13,715 bases of DNA from DASXMX01 sp036794395 (GTDB taxonomy: Bacteria > Planctomycetota > Phycisphaerae > Tepidisphaerales > Tepidisphaeraceae): the NCBI GenBank assembly GCA_036794395.1, contig DAIRGS010000186.1:1-13715 (forward strand), read 5' to 3'. Position numbers and translations under genes: made by a program. The notes under the pieces are model-generated. The model made no database searches. It was not told the DNA's origin and saw only the letters and a program-made list of their open reading frames with translations. Below, piece by piece: positions 6,695 through 13,715 of the stretch; the stretch's first letter is position 1, and the number at the start of each line of letters is the position of its first letter.

Positions 6695-6826
6695 CAGGGC
6701 TATCGCATATGGCCTCTCCGACACAAGACGTGGGAGTGCGAGGCTCCTGCCGAGCTTATGCTCGATCGAAAAAAGCGGCTCGGCGGGTGCCTCGTACTCC
6801 CGCCCAACGCATATGCGAAAGCCCTG
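6695..6826. mobile_element. 132-bp MITE-like element with 17-bp terminal inverted repeats
   Basis: The left end CAGGGCTATCGCATATG (6695-6711) and the complement of the right end, CAGGGCTTTCGCATATG (6810-6826), match at 16 of 17 positions. The element is flanked by a perfect 10-bp direct repeat, GGGGTAAACA (6685-6694 and 6827-6836), as expected of a target-site duplication. Inside, 6732-6755 and 6778-6801 form a second inverted repeat (21 of 24 pairs) around a 22-base A-rich loop (6756-6777). There is no room for a transposase, so the element is non-autonomous. CAGGG termini with 8-10-bp duplications are those known for the ISAs1 family of insertion sequences, so mobilisation by an ISAs1-type transposase is a reasonable inference. 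It lies between the permease and the fucosidase-like gene, 107 bp before the latter's start. Confidence 0.85.
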
Positions 6827-6932
6827 GGGGTAAACATGGTTGCGGGGACTGGCGGGTTATTGGTATGCCATCGGCATGAACCACACATCTGGATGGGGGA
6901 CGGAGCAGCTGGCTGAGCTTCGGTGGAGCAAC

Positions 6933-8015
6933 ATGCCGGACAGACGATTGGTCGTCTTCTCACGCATTGGCATAATTATTGCGCTTTTGATTACGGCTTT
7001 TGGTGTATCGCGGGCAGTGATGGCAGCGGATACCGATTGGATGCGCCGCGCCAAGTATGGCGTGTTCGTCCATTATCAATACCGCATTTTGCTGGGCTAC
7101 TCGATCGCAACGCACCCGCAGTTCCCCGAGCCGGGGCAGATGACCGCGGCGGAGTGGAATAGGTTTGTTGATGGATTTGACGTTGCGGGATTTGCATCGC
7201 AAATGGCGGAGGGGAAGGTCGGATGGGTGATCTTCTGCATCGACGATCATTATTTCGCGTGGCCTTGCGCGCCTAACGGGCATTTCAGTGATTACACCGG
7301 CTATGCACCTGGCGAAAAGTGCTCGCGGCGGGATTTGATCATGGAACTGGCGGACGCGCTGAACGCCAAGGGCGTGAAGCTGATCTGCTACTTCGCGGGG
7401 TTGAATGGATATATGAAGGAGCCGCGGGTGGGTGCGGGATTGGGGGATGATGGGAACAACAAAACGCCACCATCTGCCGAGTGCCGCAAACGTCGCGTTG
7501 AGGTGCTTCGCGAGTACGCCGAGCGGTACGGCCAGAAGATTGCCGGCTGGTGGTTCGACGGGTTGGAGCGCGATTCTTACAGAGATGCGCCCGATGATTA
7601 CCACACAATTGGCCAGGTTGTGCGGTCGGCTAACCCGGCTGGTGTCATCGCATTCAGTTTTGGAAGCAATGAATGGGCCTGCATGAGCCCAGGCGTTGAT
7701 GACTTCACCGCCGGCGACACCTGGAGCAAGCAGGATCTGAAGCGGCTGACGCCGGTACATCTGCCGGCACAGAACGGCATTCTGTGGCATGGCAAGATCT
7801 ACTGCGGCAATGTCTATCATGGCCAGGGCACGGCAAACCAGTTTGGCGATCGCGAGTTGATCGACTGGGTCAATACCTGCAATCGCCAGGGCGGGGTATG
7901 CACGCTCGACTGGCCGATGGACCCGAAAACCGGATTGATCAAAGATTTTGGGATGATCCAACTGCGCGCGATTGCGCGCGAGGTTCATGTCACTGGCGCC
8001 GCTAACGGGCATTAA
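6933..8015 (+). CDS. Secreted alpha-L-fucosidase-like protein (GH29 fold, altered motif)
   Basis: The product has 360 residues. The ATG at 6933 is chosen because it has GGAG just upstream and opens a signal peptide ('RLVVFSRIGIIIALLITAFG', cleavage near AVMA-AD at about residue 31). Upstream in-frame starts have no such support. The rest follows the (beta/alpha)8 barrel of GH29 alpha-L-fucosidases: 'DWMRRAKYGVFVHYQY' near the N-terminus, 'RRDLIMELADALNAKGVKLICYF', and 'GWWFDG', whose Asp (D209) aligns with the GH29 nucleophile. A late 'VCTLDWPMDPKTGLI' resembles the family's N-x-G-P end motif. However the usual K-H-H-D-G-F active-site motif reads I-D-D-H-Y-F (about 103-108), and no C-terminal beta-sandwich is present. 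It may therefore act on another glycoside or be non-catalytic. It is probably periplasmic. The upstream region was modified by insertion of the MITE-like element, whose right duplication ends 96 bp before the start. Confidence 0.8.
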   Translation: MPDRRLVVFSRIGIIIALLITAFGVSRAVMAADTDWMRRAKYGVFVHYQYRILLGYSIATHPQFPEPGQMTAAEWNRFVDGFDVAGFASQMAEGKVGWVIFCIDDHYFAWPCAPNGHFSDYTGYAPGEKCSRRDLIMELADALNAKGVKLICYFAGLNGYMKEPRVGAGLGDDGNNKTPPSAECRKRRVEVLREYAERYGQKIAGWWFDGLERDSYRDAPDDYHTIGQVVRSANPAGVIAFSFGSNEWACMSPGVDDFTAGDTWSKQDLKRLTPVHLPAQNGILWHGKIYCGNVYHGQGTANQFGDRELIDWVNTCNRQGGVCTLDWPMDPKTGLIKDFGMIQLRAIAREVHVTGAANGH

Positions 8016-8383
8016 AGCTCATCTCTCGATAGCGCGGATTGCATTCCGGCAGGCACGCTGGTCGGGCCGCTCGTGGTAGTCGATACCGGTCGTGGCGATG
8101 TGCAATGCTTGGGATGCTTTCGTAAATGAGCCGGCCCGATTCCGTGGAACATTGCAGGCGCATCCGGCGGCCCTAAATGACTGTGCGGAATCACGCGCGA
8201 TTCACTCGATTCCACCCTATGCCGCGTTTACCCCAAACGCCGCGTCCCACCGCGCAAAGCCCCCACGCCGGGGTATAGCGGTATCCCGCGCCACCCCGGC
8301 TTCTCAGACAGCTCAGCGCCGAATCACGCACGACCAATTAGCAGAGTGTTGGCTCTGCTCTGACACGCAATCACCGCGTGCGA
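8016..8383. other. Convergent intergenic region with hairpins and a possible gene remnant
   Basis: This 368-bp region separates the convergent ends of the fucosidase-like and esterase-like genes. It contains GCCGGGGT (8267-8274) pairing with ACCCCGGC (8293-8300), and AGCAGAG (8340-8346) pairing with CTCTGCT (8353-8359) around a 6-base loop. Neither has a following T-run; they may still mark the convergent 3' ends. On the minus strand one frame is open from about 8190 to a TGA at 8019-8021 and reads '...ASQALHIATTGIDYHERP' and on to '...AIRAIER'. It has no good start codon, so it could be the decayed tail of a gene. I see nothing else here. Confidence 0.4.
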
Positions 8384-9583
8384 TCACTTTCCCTGGATAT
8401 CCTGAAGGATGCCCTTCGCCTCCTTGGCGGCCGGGGTGTTGGGATAGGCTTCGATCAGTTTTTCAAGCCGGGATCTGGCGCCTGCGTAGTTCTGCGCGGC
8501 GAGGTAACTTTTGGCCAGCGAAAGCGCCCTATCGGCGGCGACCGCCTTTTCATCGATCGGGGCGGGTGGCGGCGATGCTGGTTTCGGGGCGGCGTCGGCA
8601 GGTGGCGGCGCGGAAGTTTTAGGTGATGCCGCTACTTTACCCGGATCGGGTTTACCCTGGTCGGGCTTCGCACTTGCCGGCTTACCGAAATCCGGATCGG
8701 TCAAAGGCGCATCGAGAAACTGGACGCCCTCTTCGAACCAGTCAGCCGTGTAAAAAGCGTAGTGATCGATTTTCGCCGGATCGAGCGAAACCGCCTTTAC
8801 GTACTTGAATCCCGACTTTAGAAACCCTTCGGTGGCGATGTCCTTGTTTGGATCGCCCTTTTCAGGCGGATATTCCGATGACCGGTCTGCGATATAGAAC
8901 CTGCTGCGCTGGCGCGCCAGGTTCCAAAGAGCCGGATCGGGTTTCCGGATATGGGGCCCGGCCCACCTGGAGCCTTTCTTCGTCGAATTCGGGATGTCTC
9001 CAATCCACGCCCAGCCCAGGGAATGAAGCCCGCCCTGAAATATGTCTGGATATTCCAGATCGACACTGCAATCGGGTATGTGCGGAGAGGACACGCAGGC
9101 GTAGAGGCGGCGTTCATCCACCTTCCAGAGCTTTTGTCCGTTATAAGCGGCGTCCAGCATCAATCCGATCCGCATCGAGGTGTCGCGCCCATCCTCGCTG
9201 TTTTGAGCGCCAATCCAGACGATGTGATATTTTTCCAGAACGTCTGTCCACGCCGGGGCTGGATATCCATATTCCCTGAAATGCAGCGAAACCATCAGGC
9301 CGTACTTGCCATCCGGCCCCGCGGATTTCGGAACGTACGCCGTGAAAAGTTCGTTGGACAGTTTGTAGTCGAATAAATTCTTTACGCCCATACGGGCGGC
9401 AACGTCGGAGATCTTGCTTTGAGGACTGCGCTCCGCGAGCTTCAATTGAAACAAGCAGACCTTTGCCCCGACCTCCGCCGCTGGAATCGGCGGCCCCTGT
9501 GGTTCGGCGGCGCTGGCCACGCAGGAAAAAACCGTGAAGCAAAAAAGGCCAATTAATCCCGAGAGGCGGTTGGCGCAGGACAT
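8384..9583 (-). CDS. Secreted esterase-like protein with TPR-like C-terminal tail
   Basis: The product has 399 residues. The ATG at 9583 has AGGGGTGA upstream and opens a signal peptide (MSCANRLSGLIGLFCFTVFS..., cleavage after ASA at residue 25). An upstream ATG at 9661 would bury it. Residues about 70-290 resemble the alpha/beta-hydrolase (PHB depolymerase/feruloyl-esterase-like) proteins of Planctomycetota: 'LFTAYVPKSAGPDGKYGLMV' is a typical first strand region and 'YHIVWIGAQNSED' the next. Where such enzymes carry V-x-G-x-S-x-G followed by '...PDIFxGG', this one reads 'RRLYACVSSPHIPDC' then 'YPDIFQGG', so the canonical nucleophile elbow is missing. Residues about 295-345 are a Pro/Ala/Lys-rich linker, and 346-393 are a TPR-like helix pair ('AKSYLAAQNYAGARSRLEKLIEAYPNTPAAKEA'). 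A binding or structural role is more likely than esterase activity. It should be periplasmic. It lies 121 bp downstream of the RNase R remnant. Confidence 0.78.
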   Translation of the reverse strand: MSCANRLSGLIGLFCFTVFSCVASAAEPQGPPIPAAEVGAKVCLFQLKLAERSPQSKISDVAARMGVKNLFDYKLSNELFTAYVPKSAGPDGKYGLMVSLHFREYGYPAPAWTDVLEKYHIVWIGAQNSEDGRDTSMRIGLMLDAAYNGQKLWKVDERRLYACVSSPHIPDCSVDLEYPDIFQGGLHSLGWAWIGDIPNSTKKGSRWAGPHIRKPDPALWNLARQRSRFYIADRSSEYPPEKGDPNKDIATEGFLKSGFKYVKAVSLDPAKIDHYAFYTADWFEEGVQFLDAPLTDPDFGKPASAKPDQGKPDPGKVAASPKTSAPPPADAAPKPASPPPAPIDEKAVAADRALSLAKSYLAAQNYAGARSRLEKLIEAYPNTPAAKEAKGILQDIQGK

Positions 9584-9704
9584 GAAAATCACCCCTATGT
9601 AAAGCCATTGAGAATCGGTGGACGCGTTACTGGGCGAGCATGATACCGGTCGAATGACCAAATCGAAATGAATTTATTTGCCCCGTGTATTTTTCGACAC
9701 TAAC
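9584..9704. promoter_or_regulatory. Leader of the esterase-like gene
   Basis: On the minus strand this stretch carries TATCAT as a 5-of-6 match to a -10 box (plus-strand ATGATA, about 9639-9644) without a good -35 box. Overlapping it upstream is a small inverted repeat, GGTC-ATTC-GACC. The AGGGGTGA ribosome-binding site for the ATG at 9583 is clear. The promoter call is weak. Confidence 0.25.
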
Positions 9705-9792
9705 TCAGCCCGCGCCGGCGGCGCGGAAGTACGCATCGAGCAGGCGGTGGATCGTCAGGTCGGCGTAGCGACGGATCCGCGAGTCAGAAATA
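9705..9792 (-). pseudogene. Remnant of a second RNase R gene (RNB domain fragment)
   Basis: Read on the minus strand, this stretch encodes IRRYADLTIHRLLDAYF followed by RAAGAG and a TGA at 9705-9707. Residues 572-592 of the intact RNase R in this window read IRRYADLTIHRLLDAYF then SVAG, so the peptides are nearly identical. A hand alignment of the DNA (9715-9784 against 11787-11856) gives about 54 of 70 identities, and most differences are at third codon positions. Just upstream a one-base insertion breaks the conserved F-T-S-P-I-R-R motif (TTC is followed in frame by TGA). Homology fades beyond roughly 9815 and stops at 9705. It therefore comes from an RNase R gene that diverged under selection before decay, not from a recent copy of its neighbour. 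Confidence 0.85.
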
Positions 9793-9844
9793 TCCCCTCG
9801 CTAAGACATCCTCCTCTTGCGGGGCTTCCGATCTCATCATGCCA

Positions 9845-11092
9845 TTAATGTGGTTGATGAACCGGCACCCCTCCTTTCATTAGCGGTTTGTATATCGGCG
9901 ACGGCTTAACCTGCGAAATTCGCAAAATCGCGTCTTCCAAATCGGACACGGATTCTTTGGGCGCGCGCGACAGAGCGGTGGTAAGCACCTCCTTCGCCAC
10001 GTCACCCGGCAGGAGGGCATCGCCATTCATCAGATGCCTTGGCCGAAAATGAATGATGTCTTCACAGATGGCTACCCCAAAACGATTCATGAAAACGCGC
10101 TCTTGCCGAGCTACAGCTTCCAAGCCCACGCATCTGACTGCCACATTCGCGACAATGTCGGCATTGTAAAGTGGTGTGTGCAGGACATTTGATTCACGTC
10201 CAACGACAAATATTATGCGCCCGCCAGTCTTGGTTACTCTTCGAAGTTCACTCAATGCCAGCGCGATATCGCAACAATACTGGATCACCGTAAGAAAACG
10301 ATTTTGTCGGTGCTTGCGATTCGACCCAATTTCTGACTTTGCGACGTGCAGCAGATTCCAGCCAAGCGCCTCAACCGACGTTCTATACTGCTGGTGATAA
10401 TTGAAAACATTTATATAAGGCGGCGAGGTCAAGACAAGATCGATTTCGGAATCCGATAGTGGTAGTTTTCTGGCATCGCAGTTTGCAACCCAGAGCGGCT
10501 GCCTCGAATATGGTAGTCCCACGACGATATTCCGCAGATCATTCCATCGCTTGATTACTTTCATTTTTGTTAAGTCTTCACGATAGAAGTCGAGCAGGAC
10601 GATTAGCGTTTGTAATAGTCGTTTGCTTGGTCCGTCCGGCTCACTCTTCCAGACCGCGAGCAGGATGTCTTTGACGTTGCCATCACAATGCTCAGAGGCG
10701 GAGAAAAGCGGTGAGTCCGCGAATGGAAACAACAGTCGGTCGACCCTTTCGAGACAATGTCTCCGATCCTGCGGTCGAACATTCGCCATGACATAAGTTT
10801 GAGCCATCTGGCACGCGGCAGGATTGATCTCGCCGCCGAACCCCCTCATCCCTAATCGTCCGGCCTCGATGAGAACTGTGCCACTGCCCAAAAACGGATC
10901 GAGGACCGAGCAGCCGTCATGGCCATACGCTTGCAGGAGAGCGTGAATTGGCTGCGGCGAAAACTGGCCATTCCAAGGGAACAAATTGCTCCGCACCTTG
11001 CCCGCGATGTTCAAGTGGTCCTGGCTGACCGTGGAATCTACCGGGACATCTGCCAGATCGAACAATTTTTGGCCTGTTTGTCGTACGGGCAT
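9845..11092 (-). CDS. Site-specific DNA methyltransferase (N4-cytosine/N6-adenine type), solitary
   Basis: The product has 415 residues. It should transfer a methyl group from S-adenosylmethionine to an exocyclic amino group in DNA. Motif I is 'DPFLGSGT' (65-72), followed by 'FGGEINPAA', whose Glu (E88) would bind the AdoMet ribose. The catalytic motif IV is 'TSPPY' (222-226) in 'LVLTSPPYINVFNYHQQYR'. The order motif I, then about 150 mostly helical residues, then motif IV is the alpha-like or gamma-like arrangement of amino-methyltransferases. SPPY is commoner in N4-cytosine enzymes, but N6-adenine cannot be excluded. The ATG at 11092 has only a weak ribosome-binding site. It starts 96 bp after the RNase R stop on the same strand. 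Base composition differs: sampled 60-base lines give 38-52% GC against 67% in rnr, suggesting recent transfer. No restriction endonuclease or specificity subunit is in the window, so it is an orphan methyltransferase here. Confidence 0.88.
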   Translation of the reverse strand: MPVRQTGQKLFDLADVPVDSTVSQDHLNIAGKVRSNLFPWNGQFSPQPIHALLQAYGHDGCSVLDPFLGSGTVLIEAGRLGMRGFGGEINPAACQMAQTYVMANVRPQDRRHCLERVDRLLFPFADSPLFSASEHCDGNVKDILLAVWKSEPDGPSKRLLQTLIVLLDFYREDLTKMKVIKRWNDLRNIVVGLPYSRQPLWVANCDARKLPLSDSEIDLVLTSPPYINVFNYHQQYRTSVEALGWNLLHVAKSEIGSNRKHRQNRFLTVIQYCCDIALALSELRRVTKTGGRIIFVVGRESNVLHTPLYNADIVANVAVRCVGLEAVARQERVFMNRFGVAICEDIIHFRPRHLMNGDALLPGDVAKEVLTTALSRAPKESVSDLEDAILRISQVKPSPIYKPLMKGGVPVHQPH

Positions 11093-11188
11093 TTACCCAC
11101 TCACTTCCACGGTTTGCCTGAAGGATAGCGGTGATCTGGCAACGAGAAAAGCTGGCGTCGCGAGGCGCGGCGGCAATCCGAGGCGCCT

Positions 11189-13561
11189 TTATTTTCGTCG
11201 CCTTCCACGGTTGTGTGTGGGTTGGCTCTGCGTTTTCTTTCCGCGCTGGTGGGATGGCTGCCCGCGCCCGGCGTGTGTCGCGGCGCCTTTGCGGGGTTTA
11301 CCCGGTTGCTTTGGCGGCTTCTGGGGTTCTTCGCCAGGATTTCTGGAACGGCCGCGGAGTTCGGTGATGGAGATGTCCAATTCGCGGCGGGGGAGATCGA
11401 CGCGGACGATGATGGTTTTGACGACGTCGCCGATGCGGATGGTGGTGCCGGTGCGTTGGCCGCGGATTTGCCCGGCTTTTTCGTTTACGTCCCACCAGTC
11501 ATCCATGAGGTCTTCGTAGCGGATGAGGCCATCAATGAGGTAAGCCTGGAGTTGGACGAAGACGCCGAAGTTGGTGATCCCGGTGACGACGCCGAGGAAT
11601 TCCTCGCCGATCTTCCCGGCCAGAAGTTCCAGGATCTTCACCTGACGGAGTTCGCGCTCGGCATCATCGGCGCGGCGCTCGGTGAAGCTGAGGTGGCGGC
11701 CAAGTTCGATCAAATCGTTTGAATTGGGGACCGTGCTCGGATCAATTTTGACTTTTTTGCGCCCACCGCGCGGGGATGATGAGCTGCCGGCGACGCTGAA
11801 ATAAGCGTCGAGCAGGCGATGTATGGTGAGATCGGCGTACCTGCGAATCGGCGAGGTGAAGTGACAGTATTGCTCGCTGGCCAGGGCGTAGTGGCCGATC
11901 TCCTCGGGCGAATATTCGGCGCGGGTCAGGCTTTTGAGAACCGCCAGGTTAATGGCGAAGCCCTCTGGCTTTCCTTTGACGGATTGAAGCAGCGCCTGGA
12001 TGGATTTGCGATCGAGCACTTTGGGCAGCTTGAAACCAGCGACGGTAACGAACTGCCGGAGACGCTCGGAGCCGCGTTCTTCGGGTTCGGGGTGAGTGCG
12101 GCGGAGGAATGGAATATTCTGTGAGTTCAGCAGCCGGGCGATGGCTTCGTTGGCCTCGACCATGAACATTTCGATCAGCGTATGCGTGAAGCTTTGATCT
12201 TCCGGCACCGCATCAATGACTTTGCCGTCCTGATCCAGAACCAGATCGACTTCCGGAAGCTCGAGCACAACCTGGCCCTGCGCGTGACGCCGCTTCTGAA
12301 GACGGCGAGAAAGGTTATTCATGTCGTGCAGCAGGCTGACAACTTTTGGATCGTAATCGGCGATCGCTTTTGGGCCGTCGGGATGCGGGATCTCAGCAGA
12401 GCCGTCGATGATTGCCTGCGCTTCGCGATAGCGGAGGCGCTTGGCGCTTTTGATCAGGGTGTTCGCGAAGCGAGTGGAGATGGGATGCGCGCCTTCGTCG
12501 TAGGTAATGAAGGCGCTTTTGCAGAACTTGGGAACCGCTTCCTGGAGAGAGCACACGCCGTTGCTCAGGATCTCGGGGAGCATGGGGATGACGTGGCCGG
12601 GAAAATAGATGCTGTTGCCCCGATCGCGCGCCTCGACATCCATCGCGCTGGCCTTGGGAACAAACCACGAGACATCTGCGATATGCACACCCAGTTCCCA
12701 CAGTCGGCTGTCGAGCTGGCGCAGGCTGATTGCGTCGTCGTAGTCTTTGGCGTCGTCCGGGTCGATGGTGCAGATCATTTCGCCGGTGAGGTCAACCCGG
12801 CCCAGCAATTGGTCCGTGGGATCGAAATCATCAACGGCCTGGCGGGCTTGGGCCAGCACCTCGTCGGGATGTCGCTCGGGTAGATTGAACTGGACGATGA
12901 CGGTTTTGAGATCGACGTCTTTTTCCCCGGCTTTACCCAGGATGTCGGTGATGACGCCCTGCGCCCACGCGGAATTCTCGGGATATGAAGTGATCTCGAC
13001 GACGACTTTGGTTCCGGGCCGGATGTTTCGTGACGCGGCGTCGGGGGCCAGGATGGTTTCGGTGAAGGTATTGCCATCCGGGCGAACCGACCATTCATTG
13101 CCCTTGCGTTCGAGCGTGCCGACAAAGCGCTTCTGGGTACGTTCGACGATTTCGGTGATCCGGCCGCTGTAGATGGTTTTGCCATCGCGCTGGCCCTGGC
13201 TGGTAATTTTGGCGCGGACAATGTCGCCGGTAATGGCTCCGCCGTTTTGTCCTTCGGGGATGTATAGATCTTCGTGGCTGGCGGGGTCGGTGGGGACGAC
13301 AAAACCGAAGCCGCGTTTATTGTGGCGATAGGTGCCGGGGAATTCGTCGCGGGGTTGTTGTTGCGTGGGCAGGAGAATGGTGCCGCCGGCCCCCATCACA
13401 ACACGCCCCTGATGCATCAGGTCGCGCAGCGCGCCGCGAAAGTTATGGTAAGTGCCTTCCTGCTCGACATTGAGATCCTGGGCGAGCGCCTTGGGGCGCT
13501 TGGGGCTGTAACGGTCTGATTTAAGGTGCGACAGGATGCGGGTTTCGAGCGGATCAGGCAT
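11189..13561 (-). CDS. rnr: Ribonuclease R
   Basis: The product has 790 residues, close to the length of E. coli RNase R. It degrades structured RNA processively from the 3' end in the cytoplasm, with roles in rRNA and mRNA turnover and tmRNA-linked quality control. Domains in order are an N-terminal winged-helix region (1-65, 'METRILSHL'-like helix start), cold-shock domains (about 72-235, 'GTYRHNKRGFGFVVP' as RNP-like motif) and the RNB nuclease (about 255-600). The RNB has 'CTIDPDDAKDYDDA', in which D267, D273, D275 and D276 match the four metal-binding aspartates, and 'NSIYFPGHVIPMLPEILSNG' and 'HFTSPIRRYADL' are signatures. An S1 domain (655-732) and a 58-residue Lys/Arg-rich tail ending NRGRRRK follow. 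The ATG at 13561 begins the alignment; its ribosome-binding site is weak. A candidate promoter lies 48 bp upstream. The methyltransferase follows 96 bp downstream. Confidence 0.97.
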   Translation of the reverse strand: MPDPLETRILSHLKSDRYSPKRPKALAQDLNVEQEGTYHNFRGALRDLMHQGRVVMGAGGTILLPTQQQPRDEFPGTYRHNKRGFGFVVPTDPASHEDLYIPEGQNGGAITGDIVRAKITSQGQRDGKTIYSGRITEIVERTQKRFVGTLERKGNEWSVRPDGNTFTETILAPDAASRNIRPGTKVVVEITSYPENSAWAQGVITDILGKAGEKDVDLKTVIVQFNLPERHPDEVLAQARQAVDDFDPTDQLLGRVDLTGEMICTIDPDDAKDYDDAISLRQLDSRLWELGVHIADVSWFVPKASAMDVEARDRGNSIYFPGHVIPMLPEILSNGVCSLQEAVPKFCKSAFITYDEGAHPISTRFANTLIKSAKRLRYREAQAIIDGSAEIPHPDGPKAIADYDPKVVSLLHDMNNLSRRLQKRRHAQGQVVLELPEVDLVLDQDGKVIDAVPEDQSFTHTLIEMFMVEANEAIARLLNSQNIPFLRRTHPEPEERGSERLRQFVTVAGFKLPKVLDRKSIQALLQSVKGKPEGFAINLAVLKSLTRAEYSPEEIGHYALASEQYCHFTSPIRRYADLTIHRLLDAYFSVAGSSSSPRGGRKKVKIDPSTVPNSNDLIELGRHLSFTERRADDAERELRQVKILELLAGKIGEEFLGVVTGITNFGVFVQLQAYLIDGLIRYEDLMDDWWDVNEKAGQIRGQRTGTTIRIGDVVKTIIVRVDLPRRELDISITELRGRSRNPGEEPQKPPKQPGKPRKGAATHAGRGQPSHQRGKKTQSQPTHNRGRRRK

Positions 13562-13608
13562 ACGGATCGTTTCCGGGATAAATGGCAGCCCCCTGCCGGT
13601 GGAAAAGA

Positions 13609-13637
13609 ATTAGACGGCGATTTCAGCCAAAACGCAA
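13609..13637 (-). promoter_or_regulatory. Candidate sigma-70-like promoter of rnr
   Basis: On the minus strand TTGCGT (13632-13637) and TCTAAT (13609-13614, 5 of 6 to the -10 consensus) are separated by exactly 17 bp. Transcription would start near 13602, giving a leader of about 40 bases. That leader contains a small hairpin, GGCAG (13584-13588) pairing with CTGCC (13593-13597). The -35 match is only the TTG core, so the call is moderate. Confidence 0.4.
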
Positions 13638-13715
13638 CCTGCGTTTCGATTACCGCTTTTACGGGTAGAGTCGAGACGTGGCGCGGTGGCGTAGGAGCGG
13701 CCTATCCGTTTCCGG

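Noticed and set aside
8092..8622. Plus-strand open frame of 176 codons after the fucosidase-like gene
   Set aside because: Half lies in the hairpin-rich spacer and half is antisense to the esterase-like gene; Pro/Arg-rich composition with no motif and no ribosome-binding site.
66..11092. A single coherent new defence or metabolic system spanning the window
   Set aside because: The methyltransferase has no nuclease partner, the permease has no ATPase, and the carbohydrate-related genes are on different strands with large gaps; co-location alone does not support a system.
12182..12883. Plus-strand open frame of 233 codons inside rnr
   Set aside because: Antisense to the conserved RNB domain of RNase R; no independent start signal or motif.
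13562..13715. C-terminal end of another minus-strand gene entering from the right edge
   Set aside because: A frame is open from the edge to a TAA near 13612, but it is short, its codon third positions are not GC-biased and the stop overlaps the candidate -10 box of rnr.

Overview
The window most likely comes from a GC-rich bacterium of the Planctomycetota or a close relative in the PVC group. This is an inference. It rests on the GC content (about 60-67% in most genes), generally weak Shine-Dalgarno sites, the gene repertoire (secreted HEAT-like protein, 'xanthan lyase-type' FAD oxidoreductase, GH29-like protein, orphan MacB-type permease) and the intergenic palindromes, including a CAGATG-type decamer repeat that I recall from such genomes. 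No rRNA or tRNA gene fixes the taxonomy.

Layout. Positions 1-5083 hold five genes, all on the minus strand. In transcription order they are an NAD-dependent sugar-nucleotide epimerase (4091-5083), a small lipoprotein (3602-3955), an FAD-dependent oxidoreductase (1762-3327), a two-helix 87-residue membrane protein (1390-1653) and a secreted HEAT-like protein (66-1196). The gaps of 100-270 bp carry palindromes, so this is probably not one tight operon. Two plus-strand genes follow: a MacB-type ABC permease without a partner ATPase (5272-6651) and a secreted alpha-L-fucosidase-like protein (6933-8015). From 8384 to 13561 everything is again on the minus strand. In transcription order these are RNase R (11189-13561), a solitary DNA methyltransferase (9845-11092), a short decayed piece of a second RNase R gene (9705-9792), and a secreted esterase-like protein with a TPR-like tail (8384-9583).

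The genes do not form one recognisable pathway. The epimerase, the fucosidase-like protein and the oxidoreductase could all concern surface or environmental polysaccharide, but nothing beyond co-location shows this. RNase R is the only clear housekeeping gene.

The most interesting content lies between genes. (1) A 132-bp MITE-like element (6695-6826) has 17-bp terminal inverted repeats beginning CAGGG, a 24-bp inner inverted repeat and a perfect 10-bp target duplication. (2) A roughly 210-bp imperfect palindrome (3383-3592) is built from exact 10-bp units, and a further three-unit copy lies at 21-50. (3) A GC-rich palindrome (1714-1761) begins at the base next to the stop codon of the oxidoreductase. 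(4) The low-GC methyltransferase sits between an intact rnr and an rnr fragment that differs mainly at synonymous positions, which points to a recombination junction. Two secreted proteins keep a hydrolase-like fold but lack the usual catalytic motif. I found no CRISPR array, intact transposase gene, tRNA or rRNA.
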